Assembly (NCBI RefSeq): GCF_002327185.1
Contig: NZ_CP018624.1
Location: forward strand, 2,056,660 to 2,120,659
Length of the DNA: 64,000 nucleotides
Direction: 5' to 3'
Source: Clostridium chauvoei
GTDB taxonomy: Bacteria > Bacillota > Clostridia > Clostridiales > Clostridiaceae
The notes under the pieces are model-generated. The model worked only from the letters and a program-made list of their open reading frames with translations, was not told where the DNA came from and searched no databases. Positions within the stretch are counted from its first letter, which is position 1. Each line of letters opens with the position of its first letter. Made by a program: the position numbers and the translations under genes. Shown piece after piece: positions 35,704-44,518 of the stretch.

Positions 35704-36624
35704 ACAATTCTTATCTCTTAAATCTTTAATTTCCTCTATATCTAATCCTGTCTTATCAGATATTGTTTCATTATCTAAAACATCTAATAAATTTCTAGCG
35801 ATCTCTATTGCTTTTCTTTTCTCTGCACTCTCTTCCATTTCTCTTAAAATAAATGCATTATTAGCAACCATTTTAATAACATCCTCCTTACTCGCTTCTA
35901 ATACCTCTGTAGCTTTTATAGCTAATGGCTCTTCTGTAGTATTTCGAATCCAATGCTTTATTGCTTTTAATTCTTCATTACTTAAACTATCAAAAAATAA
36001 TGCTATAGCTTTAACTCTATTCAAAAATTCTTGTGGCGTTATTTTTTGATCTAATAAAAATATTGCAGCTGTTACATTTTTGCTATTTACTAACTCTTCT
36101 TTTGTAAACCCATTGTTAATATCAAATATATCATAAGTGAAATTTAAAATTCCACTATGAAATTTTTCTTCATTATAAAATATCTTTCTTAGTTCAGTTG
36201 GTACGTCCCACACTTCTCTTCCATTATATAATACTATTGGTATTACTGCAGGAATCTTTAAATTCCTATCATTTTTATCGTGATTTTGATTTTTAGAGAA
36301 CTCTCTTAGTATTTCACACATGTAAAATAATAATCTTAGTGGCATCCTATAATCTATAGTTGATTGGAACTCTATTAGTATATAAAATATTGCTTCTGTA
36401 TCACCAATTTTTGCACTATAAACAATATCACTTTCTGACTCTTCATAATCTGATGAAATAAAAGATTTATTAACTAAAGTTAAATCTTCTACCTTTAAAT
36501 ATTTCGTGAAATCCTTACTTACGAAATTCTTTAACAAATCTATTGCTATTTCTTTTTTTGAATATAAATCCTTATAACTTTTGTCATGAATATGATACAT
36601 TTCTTTCTTAACATTTTTATTCAT
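35701..36624 (-). CDS. Rpn-family nuclease (Transposase_31/YhgA-like)
   Basis: 307 residues. This is the YhgA-like branch: HDKSYKDLYSKKEIAIDLL opening, SESDIVYSAKI with the first catalytic Asp and FYILIEFQST with Glu-x-Gln (the PDDEXK core), RMPLRLLFYM, then PAVIPIVLYNG. Its last 30 residues (EIARNLLDVLDNETISDKTG and on) are almost the same as the tail of the unrelated-subfamily array at 21.9-27.9 kb. It is a single gene with its own terminator, bracketed by direct repeats. Likely DNA-cutting and recombination-promoting; a defence role is possible by analogy to E. coli Rpn. Confidence 0.88.
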   Translation of the reverse strand: MNKNVKKEMYHIHDKSYKDLYSKKEIAIDLLKNFVSKDFTKYLKVEDLTLVNKSFISSDYEESESDIVYSAKIGDTEAIFYILIEFQSTIDYRMPLRLLFYMCEILREFSKNQNHDKNDRNLKIPAVIPIVLYNGREVWDVPTELRKIFYNEEKFHSGILNFTYDIFDINNGFTKEELVNSKNVTAAIFLLDQKITPQEFLNRVKAIALFFDSLSNEELKAIKHWIRNTTEEPLAIKATEVLEASKEDVIKMVANNAFILREMEESAEKRKAIEIARNLLDVLDNETISDKTGLDIEEIKDLRDKNC

Positions 36625-36799
36625 ATGATAACATTCCTTACTTTTTCTTTTGTTTTAATTATTATCATATTTCACCTTTATTATAACACTAAAGTAAAAT
36701 TTCTTTAATAGAAACTTTATTATAATCCTATTTTACTTATACTATAGATATCTCTTATATCATTATATGTTCTTTAAAATCGAATACTAATCCTTAATT

Positions 36800-36926
36800 A
36801 TTTTTTCTAATAATTTTGGTTCTCCACAGATACGCTTCCCGGTACTGTAAACAAAAAAAATTATACTTCCACCTATACAACCTAATTAATAATATCTCAA
36901 ATTCAAGTTTTAATTATATTTTCCTA
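36800..36926. repeat. Direct repeat upstream of the Rpn gene (copy 2), with a further partial copy
   Basis: Same 30-nt opening as copy 1 and a diverged remainder. A shorter piece (AAATTCAAGTTT plus neighbours, about 37040-37065) recurs once more near the zeta terminator. The rest of 36625-37069 is AT-rich and holds only the promoter of the Rpn gene; I see no coding sequence. Confidence 0.6.
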
Positions 36927-37069
36927 CATTAATTTCATTATAGCATCAACAAAACTTCCTTAATGTAAACTTAATATTAACTTTAATTTAACTATATTAA
37001 GGCTCTCTTCTATTATTAATCCTAAATAAAATATTTTCTCAAATTCAAGTTTCTACTATGCTTTATACT

Positions 37070-37116
37070 AAAAAAGTAGCTAGTAAAATTTTTATTATTC
37101 TACTAGCTACTTTTTT
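37070..37116 (-). terminator. Terminator of the zeta-like gene
   Basis: A 16-bp stem AAAAAAGTAGCTAGTA / TACTAGCTACTTTTTT with a 15-nt loop, symmetric enough to act both ways. It overlaps the final codons of the zeta-like gene. Confidence 0.85.
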
Positions 37117-37673
37117 AGTATATTATTTGCCCAATTAGGTATTTTTTTATCTTTCCATATTATTTCCCCATTTTTTAAATATATAACTTCTTTCAATACT
37201 TCTGTATTATCATATATATTTACTTCATCACATATTGCAATCACATTATTCAAGTTGTTTAATGAATCATAATATCTTCTTTCTATATCCTTATCTGGTA
37301 TCCCATGCCCGCCTTTACTTACTCTAATTTTAACCCTTTCTTTAGCAACTTCAGGATCTTTTACCCCTACATAATTCATAACTATATAAAATCCATTTTC
37401 TTTTGCAAACTTTATGTTCTTTATTATGGTTTTTCCAGATAAAGTGGTTTCTTGATTAAATGATCTACCTTCTAAAATATAGTGTTTTATTAATTTAACA
37501 GCTTCTCTTGCACATTTCATTTGAATATTAGTATCTTTCCAACATCCAATTCTAGCTACCATTTCATCAGTATTTATTCTTTTTTCATCTTTATTCTCAT
37601 TATAATAAATGGATTTATATATTGAAGTTTTGCCAGCTCCATTAACACCTGCAAAAATTGTAAATATCGCCAT
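37107..37673 (-). CDS. Zeta toxin-like kinase
   Basis: 188 residues. Walker A AGVNGAGKT sits at residues 8-16, typical of zeta toxins and related UDP-GlcNAc or small-molecule kinases. The substrate-loop region has INTDEMVARIG, matching the zeta motif with catalytic Asp, and later RVSKGGHGIP with the Arg-rich lid (KGGHxVP) typical of this family. A zeta toxin would phosphorylate UDP-N-acetylglucosamine and block wall synthesis. It follows a 54-residue gene by one base, but that partner does not look like classic epsilon antitoxin. The ATG is well spaced after AGGG within that gene. Confidence 0.85.
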   Translation of the reverse strand: MAIFTIFAGVNGAGKTSIYKSIYYNENKDEKRINTDEMVARIGCWKDTNIQMKCAREAVKLIKHYILEGRSFNQETTLSGKTIIKNIKFAKENGFYIVMNYVGVKDPEVAKERVKIRVSKGGHGIPDKDIERRYYDSLNNLNNVIAICDEVNIYDNTEVLKEVIYLKNGEIIWKDKKIPNWANNILKK

Positions 37674-37674
37674 A

Positions 37675-37839
37675 CTATTGCCCTATGACCTTTGCTTGCT
37701 CTTTTTGCAATACCAAATTAGATAATGTCATATAAAAGTCTTGTTCTTCTTTTGTCTTTGCATTCTTAAATAATTCCTTTAACTGACTATATGAATAACT
37801 TAGAAAAATATCGTATAAATTATTATTCTTATTTTCCAT
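37675..37839 (-). CDS. Small partner of the zeta-like kinase, likely antitoxin
   Basis: 54 residues, MENKNNNLYDIFLSYSYSQL to KEQAKVIGQ, helical and charged, no known domain. An excellent AAAGGAGGTAA ribosome site precedes the ATG, and its stop is one base before the kinase start, so the two are translationally coupled with the small gene first. That order is usual for toxin-antitoxin pairs. Function is inferred from position only. Confidence 0.65.
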   Translation of the reverse strand: MENKNNNLYDIFLSYSYSQLKELFKNAKTKEEQDFYMTLSNLVLQKEQAKVIGQ

Positions 37840-38038
37840 TTAAATTACCTCCTTTAAAAACACTTATATTAATATTATATACTAAATCCACTATATTATA
37901 AAATGTAAAAATTAATGCTCTCTTCTATAAATTCTGCTGTTGTCTCGAAATATATTTTGTATTTTTTGGTATTATATTGTATAATTTTTATGGTTTAATT
38001 TAATAATTATTAAAAATTTATACAAAAGAGGTGTTGTT

Positions 38039-38830
38039 TTGTTTAATTACTTTAAGGCTGAATTAAAATGTACAATTTATTCAAAATACTTTTTTATATC
38101 GTTATTAATAGCTTTTTCGTTGTTGCTGTATTCTTTCTTTGAATTTATTACATTAGGTTGGAATTTTAATGTATGGAATTTCCATTCTTTTTCTGAGCAT
38201 TATGATTTTATTGATTTATTTCTAATTTCGAGATCTGAAAATAGGGCAAGTTATCTTGGGGTATTAGCTCCTCTTTTAGCTTCTTTAATTTACTCTGACT
38301 CTTATCTATCTGATAAAAAAACTGGTTATATAAATTTTATTTATATGAGAATTTCTAAGGGAAAATATATCTTAGTTAAATTATTAGTTAATTTTATTTC
38401 TAGTGGATTAGCTATATTATTGGCGTCTTCAATGATGTTAGTTTTTTTATCAATACTATATGGGTTTACACTTAACCCTAAAAATGCTTTGAATATCACT
38501 GGAGTATTTTCAAGTGGTAAATATTTATATCTTATTTTTATTATTTTTAACTCCTGTATTTTTTATTGTATATTTTCAACATTATCTTTAGCTGTTTCTA
38601 CTTTTATAGATAACAAATATATTTCATTAGCTATTCCATTTTTTTATTATATAATTTCTGGTTCAATATTTGTTATGTTTGGACTTAATAAATTAAATGC
38701 AACAGCTTTATTTACACCTAAAAATGGTCTTAATATTTACCAGTTTATATTTTATGAGCTATTTTTACTTTCATTAGGGGTAATAACTTTTATTTATGGA
38801 GTGCTAAAATCAAATGAAAAGATTAATTAG
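38039..38830 (+). CDS. ABC transporter permease, first of three paralogues
   Basis: 263 residues, about six helices, no binding-protein or ATPase part. Resembles ABC-2 type permeases (C-terminal of long hydrophobic helices; LLASLIYSDSYLSDKKTG in the loop). It starts at TTG, with AGAGGTG about 6 nt upstream. The next two permeases are the same length and style, so three related subunits feed one ATPase at 40367. The substrate is not known; peptide or antibiotic export and self-protection are common for such sets. Confidence 0.7.
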   Translation: MFNYFKAELKCTIYSKYFFISLLIAFSLLLYSFFEFITLGWNFNVWNFHSFSEHYDFIDLFLISRSENRASYLGVLAPLLASLIYSDSYLSDKKTGYINFIYMRISKGKYILVKLLVNFISSGLAILLASSMMLVFLSILYGFTLNPKNALNITGVFSSGKYLYLIFIIFNSCIFYCIFSTLSLAVSTFIDNKYISLAIPFFYYIISGSIFVMFGLNKLNATALFTPKNGLNIYQFIFYELFLLSLGVITFIYGVLKSNEKIN

Positions 38831-39604
38831 ATTTTTTTATAATAAAATTAATGATAGAAAAATTAAGATAACTTTATTTGTAGCTATCCTTTATCAGTTT
38901 TTAAATTTTTTAGAAATGTGTAAAGAGAAAGTACAGTTTAACTTATATGATGTGATTATTAGTCAATTTGATTATCTTTCATTATTTTTATGCTTAGTAT
39001 TGTATTTTTAATTGTTATTTACAATATAAATTCTAACTCAGAGTTTGACCAATATTTATTACTTAGATTTAGTGATAAAAAACAATATTTTGATGCTAAT
39101 GTTATAGTTGTTTTTATTACATCTTTCTTATATGTTTTTATGTTTAACCTGTTGTCTTTTATTGAATGTATAGGAAGAATTTCTATGAAAAATAACTGGA
39201 GTCAATTTTTTCTTAATGCAAATGCTGATTTAGTTAATATTGATACTTTTTTAAGTTATTTTACACCATTAAAATATACTATGATTTTAAATGTTTTAGT
39301 TTTTTTATATTTTTCTACTTTAGGAATGATATTTTTAATGATACATTCTATTTTTAACAAAAGATCTATAACATTAATTATAACAATTGGTATTATATGT
39401 TTAAATATGGCTTCAGATTCAACAAGAATACTTTCAGATTTTACCTTTACAAATAATATCTTTATCCTAAACTCTACTAATTTTATATTTTCAAATTTTA
39501 TTTACTTTTTTAAAAGGCTGGCTTATTGGATGTTTATATTAATATCCTCTTACTTAACTGGTTTAATTATAACTATAAAGAAGGACTATAAATATGAATG
39601 TTAA
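38814..39604 (+). pseudogene. ABC transporter permease, second paralogue, frameshifted
   Basis: The frame opens MKRLIRFFYNKIND and stops at CLVLYF; the sequence TATTTTTAATTG at about 39003 lacks one T, and the +1 frame continues LIVIYNINSNSEFDQ to a stop 17 codons short of nothing else. Restoring one T gives exactly 263 residues, the same as the first permease. Six helices in total. The start overlaps the end of the first permease, so it is in the same operon. The protein is expected to be truncated at residue 65 unless the T run slips back. Confidence 0.75.
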
Positions 39605-40348
39605 TTTTAATGTTATAAAAAATAATATTAGGAGTATTTTTAATTACAAAACTATAATTTTAAATATTTTAGTTTTTCTTTTATTATTTTCATTTCAACT
39701 TGACTTAATAAAAGAAAGCTCTCCTACCACCTTATTTCAATATATAACTTATTGTTTTTATGGAGTAGATACTGTACTTGAAAATATTAGTGCTTCATTT
39801 TCTTGGCTTATGTTTCAATTATTATTTATATTAATTATAATTCAATATATTAACAATGAATTTCAAGGTAGAAACATCTATTTAATTTCAAGACTTAAAA
39901 GTAAACAAAATTGGTTTTTAAATCTTGAATTAACACTAATTTTAGCAAGTATAATCTATTTTTTTATAGGTTTTTTAACGCTTATTGCTTGCTCTAAATT
40001 ATTAGCTACTAGTCTTCAATTTTCAAATAAGGAAATCTATGCTTTTATTATTATTTTTCTTAATAGCTTATTTTATGTTAATTTTTATTTGTTTACAATA
40101 ATTCTTCTTAAACATAATAAATACTCTTTACTAGGTTTAATTCTACTAATATTTATTAATATAGACTTAGGAAGTGTATTAAAAATAGATCTATATAATC
40201 CTTTTACTCAATGTATTTTTTAAAATACTATTTAATTAATAATTCATTCTTAAATTCTATAATGATTTTATTAATTAGCAATAGCTTGATTGTACTATCA
40301 TTATACTTTGCTATTATAAAAAAAGATTTGCTAAATATTACAATATAA
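39594..40348 (+). pseudogene. ABC transporter permease, third paralogue, frameshifted near the end
   Basis: 209 codons (MNVNFNVIKNNIRSIFNY to TQCIF) and then a stop in a T6 run at about 40217; the next frame continues MYFLKYYLINNSFLNS and two further helices to a stop right before the ATPase ribosome site. One added T would give about 251 residues, similar to the other two permeases. It overlaps the second permease by 11 nt. The last helices are lost from the product as written. Confidence 0.7.
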
Positions 40349-40366
40349 CAAAGGGGGAACTGACAC

Positions 40367-41017
40367 ATGGATAATACTGTGGTAGAAATTAAAAATGCAT
40401 CTAAAATAATAAATAATATAAAGATATTAGACAATATTAATGTTTCATTCAAAAGTGGACATATATACGGAATAATTGGGAAAAATGGTTCAGGAAAAAC
40501 AATGTTATTTAAAGCTATATGTGGACTTATAAATATAACCTCTGGTGAAATAAAAGTCTTTGATAAATTAATAGCTAATGGGAAATTTCCAGATGATACT
40601 GGGATAATAATAGAAAACCCAGGTTTTTTACCTCAATATAGCGGATATAAAAATTTAGAAATACTAGCTAGTATACGTAATAAAATAACACCTTCAGACA
40701 TTAAAGATATTATTAGAAAAGTAGGTCTAAACCCTGATGACAATAGACCAGTAAAAAAATACTCCTTAGGTATGAAACAAAGATTAGGAATTGCACAAGC
40801 CCTTATGGAAAACCCAAAACTACTAATTTTAGATGAACCAATGAATGCTTTAGATGAAGAAGCTGTAAATGACATCCGTAAAATACTACTAGATTTACAA
40901 AAACAATCAGTAACAATTATACTAGCAAGCCACAACAAAGAAGATATTTATACACTATGCGATTCTATCTATACCATAACCAATGGAGTGTTAAAACCAA
41001 GTTTAGTTACTACGTAA
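40367..41017 (+). CDS. ABC transporter ATPase for the three-permease set
   Basis: 216 residues. Walker A GKNGSGKT, Q-loop VIIENPGF, signature YSLGMKQRLG and Walker B LLILDEPMNALD, then SHNKED. Looks complete. GGGGG lies 10 nt before the ATG. It is the last gene of the operon. Its final codons run into the first copy of a 217-bp tandem repeat, which means either the repeat was made from the gene end or the gene end was replaced. Confidence 0.88.
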   Translation: MDNTVVEIKNASKIINNIKILDNINVSFKSGHIYGIIGKNGSGKTMLFKAICGLINITSGEIKVFDKLIANGKFPDDTGIIIENPGFLPQYSGYKNLEILASIRNKITPSDIKDIIRKVGLNPDDNRPVKKYSLGMKQRLGIAQALMENPKLLILDEPMNALDEEAVNDIRKILLDLQKQSVTIILASHNKEDIYTLCDSIYTITNGVLKPSLVTT

Positions 41018-41712
41018 AAGAAACAGTATTATAAATTCTATAGCCTTATCTATCCCTAAAATATAAAATTGCAATATATAGTTAAGGTGATAATTACAAT
41101 ATAACTTGAAAGTAATATTTTTACATTTGAATATTATTAAACTACTATATGAAAGAAACATCTTAACTCTTAAAAATTCAAATTTAGTTTAAGATGATTT
41201 CTATAATTAAAAATCAAATTCAGTTACTACATGAAAGAAACATTATTATAAACTTTAGAGCCTTATCTATCCCTAAAATATAAAATTGCAATATATAATG
41301 AAGGTGATAATTACAATATAACTTAAAAGTAATATTTTTACATTTGAATATTATTAAACTACCATATGAAAGAAACATCTTAACTCTTAAAAATTCAAAT
41401 TTAGTTTAAGATGATTTCTATAATTAAAAATCAAATTCAGTTACTACGTAAAAGAAACATTATTATAAACTCTATAGCCTTATCTATCCCTAAAATATAA
41501 AATTGCAATATATAGTTAAGGTGATAATTACAATTTAATATTAAGTAGTCCTTAATACGCAATAAAGATTATCATAAATCCTAGAGTTTTATAATTCTAC
41601 CCTCTAATATAGAGTTTTTATCTATCCTCTCATCATATCTAAGAATTACAATATAACTTGAAAGTAATATTTTTACATTTGAATATTATTAAACTACTAT
41701 ATGAAAGAAACA
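41005..41712. repeat. 217-bp tandem repeat with partial copies
   Basis: Starts AGTTACTAC at 41005, 41222 and 41439, exactly 217 nt apart. Two full units and a third of about 98 nt are seen; a middle piece returns at 41642-41712 after about 105 nt of other sequence (41537-41641). Each unit has a palindromic TTAACTC...AGTTTAAG stretch and the sentence TTATCTATCCCTAAAATATA. Not CRISPR: the unit is too long and there are no spacers. No coding sequence was found in it. Confidence 0.85.
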
Positions 41713-41726
41713 TTATCATAAAATTT

Positions 41727-41837
41727 AGAGTTTTATAAATACAACTTTGATATAGTAAATAAAATCTCTATTGTCTGAACGTATGTGAGTTATAGAGATT
41801 TTTGCTATATCTATAGTTGTATTTATAAGAAAACTCT
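41727..41837. other. 111-nt near-perfect hairpin
   Basis: The left arm (41727-41771, AGAGTTTTATAAATACAACT...) pairs with the right arm (41792-41837, ...AGTTGTATTTATAAGAAAAC), about 45 bp with a few bulges and a 20-nt loop. It lies between the repeat region and the DnaB-like gene stop. It could end the DnaB transcript, be a folded RNA, or be an inverted-repeat element. No ORF inside. Confidence 0.7.
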
Positions 41838-41902
41838 TAGTGAAATGATATAGCTTTCTGGAATATAGTAGTTTAACAACTTCACACTTTAAAAATTCTT
41901 AC

Positions 41903-43234
41903 CTAAAACATATTCTCAATTCTAGAATACTCCCCATACCACACCAACCCCACCATCCCTTTTCCTCCGTGTCTATTTTTTAGTATTATGGCGTTTATGC
42001 AATTTGGATTTTCGTCTGCACTTCTTGAATTGTAATTAATTTTTCCGTTTCTACTCATTTCGTCTCTATAAGCTAGATTCTCAAGTTTTTTATTTCTATA
42101 TAAGGCTATAACTTGATCACTATCTTGCTCAATTCTTGCACTATCTTGAATATCGCTTTCTGATATTTTTTCGCATAGATTATCAGATACATTTCTATCA
42201 ACACCTCTATTTGCCTGTGCTAAAAGTACTATACAAATATTCTCCTGCATAGCTAAAGTTTTAAGTTTTGATGATACTTCTCCAAGCTTTTCTGTTAAAG
42301 AAGATCCTTTAGCTCCTGATACATACTTATTTATATAATCAACAAAAACTACATCCAAGCCATGCTCTAATTTATAAAGCTTAATCTCATCTATCAACAC
42401 ATCAATATTAGTTTCATTAGTAACATAAAACTCATTATTTAAAAGCTTAGTTATAAGATAATTAACCTTGTCCTTTTTCTCTTCATCAGCAAAAACCTTA
42501 TTAGATATATCAGAATACTTTATATAACAATAACTTGATGCCATCTTATTAAAAACCTCAGTATTACTCATTTCCCCACTACAATAAACAATCTTTTGAC
42601 CATTCATAGCCATATTTAAAGCTATCTGCAAAGACATTGTAGTTTTCCCAACACCACTTCTTGAAAAAATAGTAATAAGCCTTCCCCTTTGAAAATTACA
42701 AAGAAGTTTATCAAGCTTATTAAGTCCACTTTTAAAACCAATTTCACTAGTATCATTATAAAGCCAATCCAAGTAGTTTTCATAAGGACTAATTATGTCA
42801 ACTTCCCTTGTTAAACTAGATTTATACACAGATGCCAAGGTGTTTTCCACAGCTTCAACCATATCACTTGTAGATATATTTGTGCATAACTTTTTTGAAA
42901 GCTTTAAAATCTCACTTCTCTTATAATTTTCCACTAAAAGTTCAAGTTTTGTATTAAAATTCTCCTCACTTATTGAGCAAGTTGACACCTCTGTAATATA
43001 TGAAACTCCCCCCATTTCTTTAGTAATATTCTTATAATTTTCAAGAAAATTTATAGTATCTATAGATTTCCCTTCATCCATCATCCTTAAAATTCCCTTG
43101 TAAATTTTCTTATGGGAATCAATTCTAAACATACAAGATTTAATCTTTTCTTTAGCCCTAAAAAATAAAGTACTATTATTAAAAATCCCACCTAAAATCT
43201 CTTGCTCTAAAACAATTTCTTGATTAGTAAGCAT
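41903..43234 (-). CDS. DnaB-like replicative helicase (phage or mobile-element type)
   Basis: 443 residues. N-terminal helical domain EQEILGGIFNNS, then a RecA-type motor: Walker A SRSGVGKTT, Walker B VVFVDYIN, LLAQANRGVD and RIEQDSDQV loops as in DnaB. It differs from the chromosomal DnaB by being read behind two small initiator-like genes, a layout common in phages and integrative elements. It should unwind DNA at a fork after the DnaD-like protein opens the origin. No integrase or capsid gene is in the window, so the element, if any, is a relic. Confidence 0.85.
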   Translation of the reverse strand: MLTNQEIVLEQEILGGIFNNSTLFFRAKEKIKSCMFRIDSHKKIYKGILRMMDEGKSIDTINFLENYKNITKEMGGVSYITEVSTCSISEENFNTKLELLVENYKRSEILKLSKKLCTNISTSDMVEAVENTLASVYKSSLTREVDIISPYENYLDWLYNDTSEIGFKSGLNKLDKLLCNFQRGRLITIFSRSGVGKTTMSLQIALNMAMNGQKIVYCSGEMSNTEVFNKMASSYCYIKYSDISNKVFADEEKKDKVNYLITKLLNNEFYVTNETNIDVLIDEIKLYKLEHGLDVVFVDYINKYVSGAKGSSLTEKLGEVSSKLKTLAMQENICIVLLAQANRGVDRNVSDNLCEKISESDIQDSARIEQDSDQVIALYRNKKLENLAYRDEMSRNGKINYNSRSADENPNCINAIILKNRHGGKGMVGLVWYGEYSRIENMF

Positions 43235-43248
43235 AATAAATTCCTCCC

Positions 43249-44061
43249 CTACTCAATATATTTAGTAAAATCAAATTCTAATTTTTTACTTGAAGTTTTC
43301 TTAAACTTAGAGGTATAGTTGTTCCATATATCACCACTATCTACAAACCTTTTAAGACCATTGTTCTTAACTAAAAAACTTTTCAATCTCCACTTAAAAC
43401 TATAATAATAATTGCTCTTTAAAATTTCTGAATAATTACAAATACCTTGAATAATCTCACTAACTGAGAAACTTAACAAAGCCTTCTCTATGGCAAGCTT
43501 ATTTTTAAAACTTAGCTCCTCAATATAACCTAAATTACATGAATTCCAACACTCTAAAATCCTTATATATATATTTGTATTATTCTCTTGTATTATTAGT
43601 GTTCCATTTTCAGAACCCTCTGGATTCTCACTTTCAGAACTGGTTGATGCTTCTAAAGTTTCACTGTTGATACTTGTTGATACTTCGTGATACTTCTCTT
43701 CTTTAACCTTTTGTTCAGTATTTTCCACATCACTTTCTTTATCTAAAGCCTTATTAATACCACCAAAAAGCTTATCCTTAATTCCTTCATAAAATAAATA
43801 ACCCTTATGCAAAAAATATCTAGTTGCTCTACCAGTTTTAATAAGCTCAATATATCCCTTCTCCTTCAATGAAGAAATAATCTTTGATATTTTGCATCTA
43901 TTCCTTATTTTTATTAAGTCCATAATGTCATTGTAAGTAGCTTCAATTACACCAACCCTTTCACCATCTAAAGACCAAAGCCCTGATAAAAAAGCTTTTT
44001 CATCAATACTTAATTTTTCATCTAAAAACACAATCTTCTCACTTATACTATAATTAATCAT
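43249..44061 (-). CDS. DnaD-like replication initiation protein
   Basis: About 270 residues: N-terminal winged helix (LSIDEKAFLSGLWS, ISSLKEKGYIELI), a long polar linker rich in Glu, Thr and Ser (about 105-165), and a C-terminal domain ending FKWRLKSFLVKNNGLKRFVD, like the conserved C-terminus of phage initiators. It probably loads the adjacent DnaB-like helicase. I prefer the ATG at 44061, with GGAGAGG 8 nt upstream; an in-frame GTG six bases earlier is too close to that site. It lies 14 nt from the helicase gene. Confidence 0.75.
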   Translation of the reverse strand: MINYSISEKIVFLDEKLSIDEKAFLSGLWSLDGERVGVIEATYNDIMDLIKIRNRCKISKIISSLKEKGYIELIKTGRATRYFLHKGYLFYEGIKDKLFGGINKALDKESDVENTEQKVKEEKYHEVSTSINSETLEASTSSESENPEGSENGTLIIQENNTNIYIRILECWNSCNLGYIEELSFKNKLAIEKALLSFSVSEIIQGICNYSEILKSNYYYSFKWRLKSFLVKNNGLKRFVDSGDIWNNYTSKFKKTSSKKLEFDFTKYIE

Positions 44062-44084
44062 TTCCACAACCTCTCCCCCTTAAC

Positions 44085-44357
44085 CTAAAACATATTTTTG
44101 AAATAATAATGATTTACCTTTTTAATAGTTTTCTTTTCGATATATCCCTTTTCACTTAAAGACTTAATAAGCTTAGAAATCTTTTCCCTTCTTTTAGTGC
44201 TGCAAATCTCCATTAAAACTTTATAGCTTGGAAATACCTCTCCACAATTTTTATAATCAAACTTCTTCAAAGCTATAAGAAAAAACTTTTCCTCCAAACT
44301 TAAATCTTGATTTTCTAAAATCCAATTATCAACCATAGTAAATTTTTTTCTCATCAT
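44085..44357 (-). CDS. Small winged-helix protein of the replication cassette
   Basis: 90 residues, MMRKKFTMVDNWILEN onward: the same winged helix as the N-terminus of the DnaD-like protein (SLEEKFFLIALKKF, LIKSLSEKGYIEKK), but with no C-terminal domain. AAAGGAG lies 8 nt before the first ATG; the longer in-frame reading upstream crosses that site. Possibly a regulator or loader for the same element. Confidence 0.7.
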   Translation of the reverse strand: MMRKKFTMVDNWILENQDLSLEEKFFLIALKKFDYKNCGEVFPSYKVLMEICSTKRREKISKLIKSLSEKGYIEKKTIKKVNHYYFKNMF

Positions 44358-44422
44358 AAAAAGTTCTCCTTTCGCGCGCAAATAATTAGGGAATTAAAAA
44401 ACCCTTATATATAATAAATACG

Positions 44423-44472
44423 AAAAAAAAATCATGTTTTACGGATTTTCCGTAAAAAACATGATTTTTTTT
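44423..44472. terminator. Strong bidirectional terminator
   Basis: AAAAAAAATCATGTTTTACG GA pairs with TC CGTAAAAAACATGATTTTTTTT around TTTT. With A and T runs on both sides it can act both ways. It ends the PRD regulator transcript and insulates the replication cassette. Confidence 0.9.
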
Positions 44473-44518
44473 AAAAGTTTTTTCCGACATAAAAAGACAT
44501 CACCTTTTTAGTCTCATA

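Noticed and set aside
41005-41712. Possible CRISPR array
   Set aside because: The unit is 217 nt, directly joined, with no unique spacers and no cas genes.
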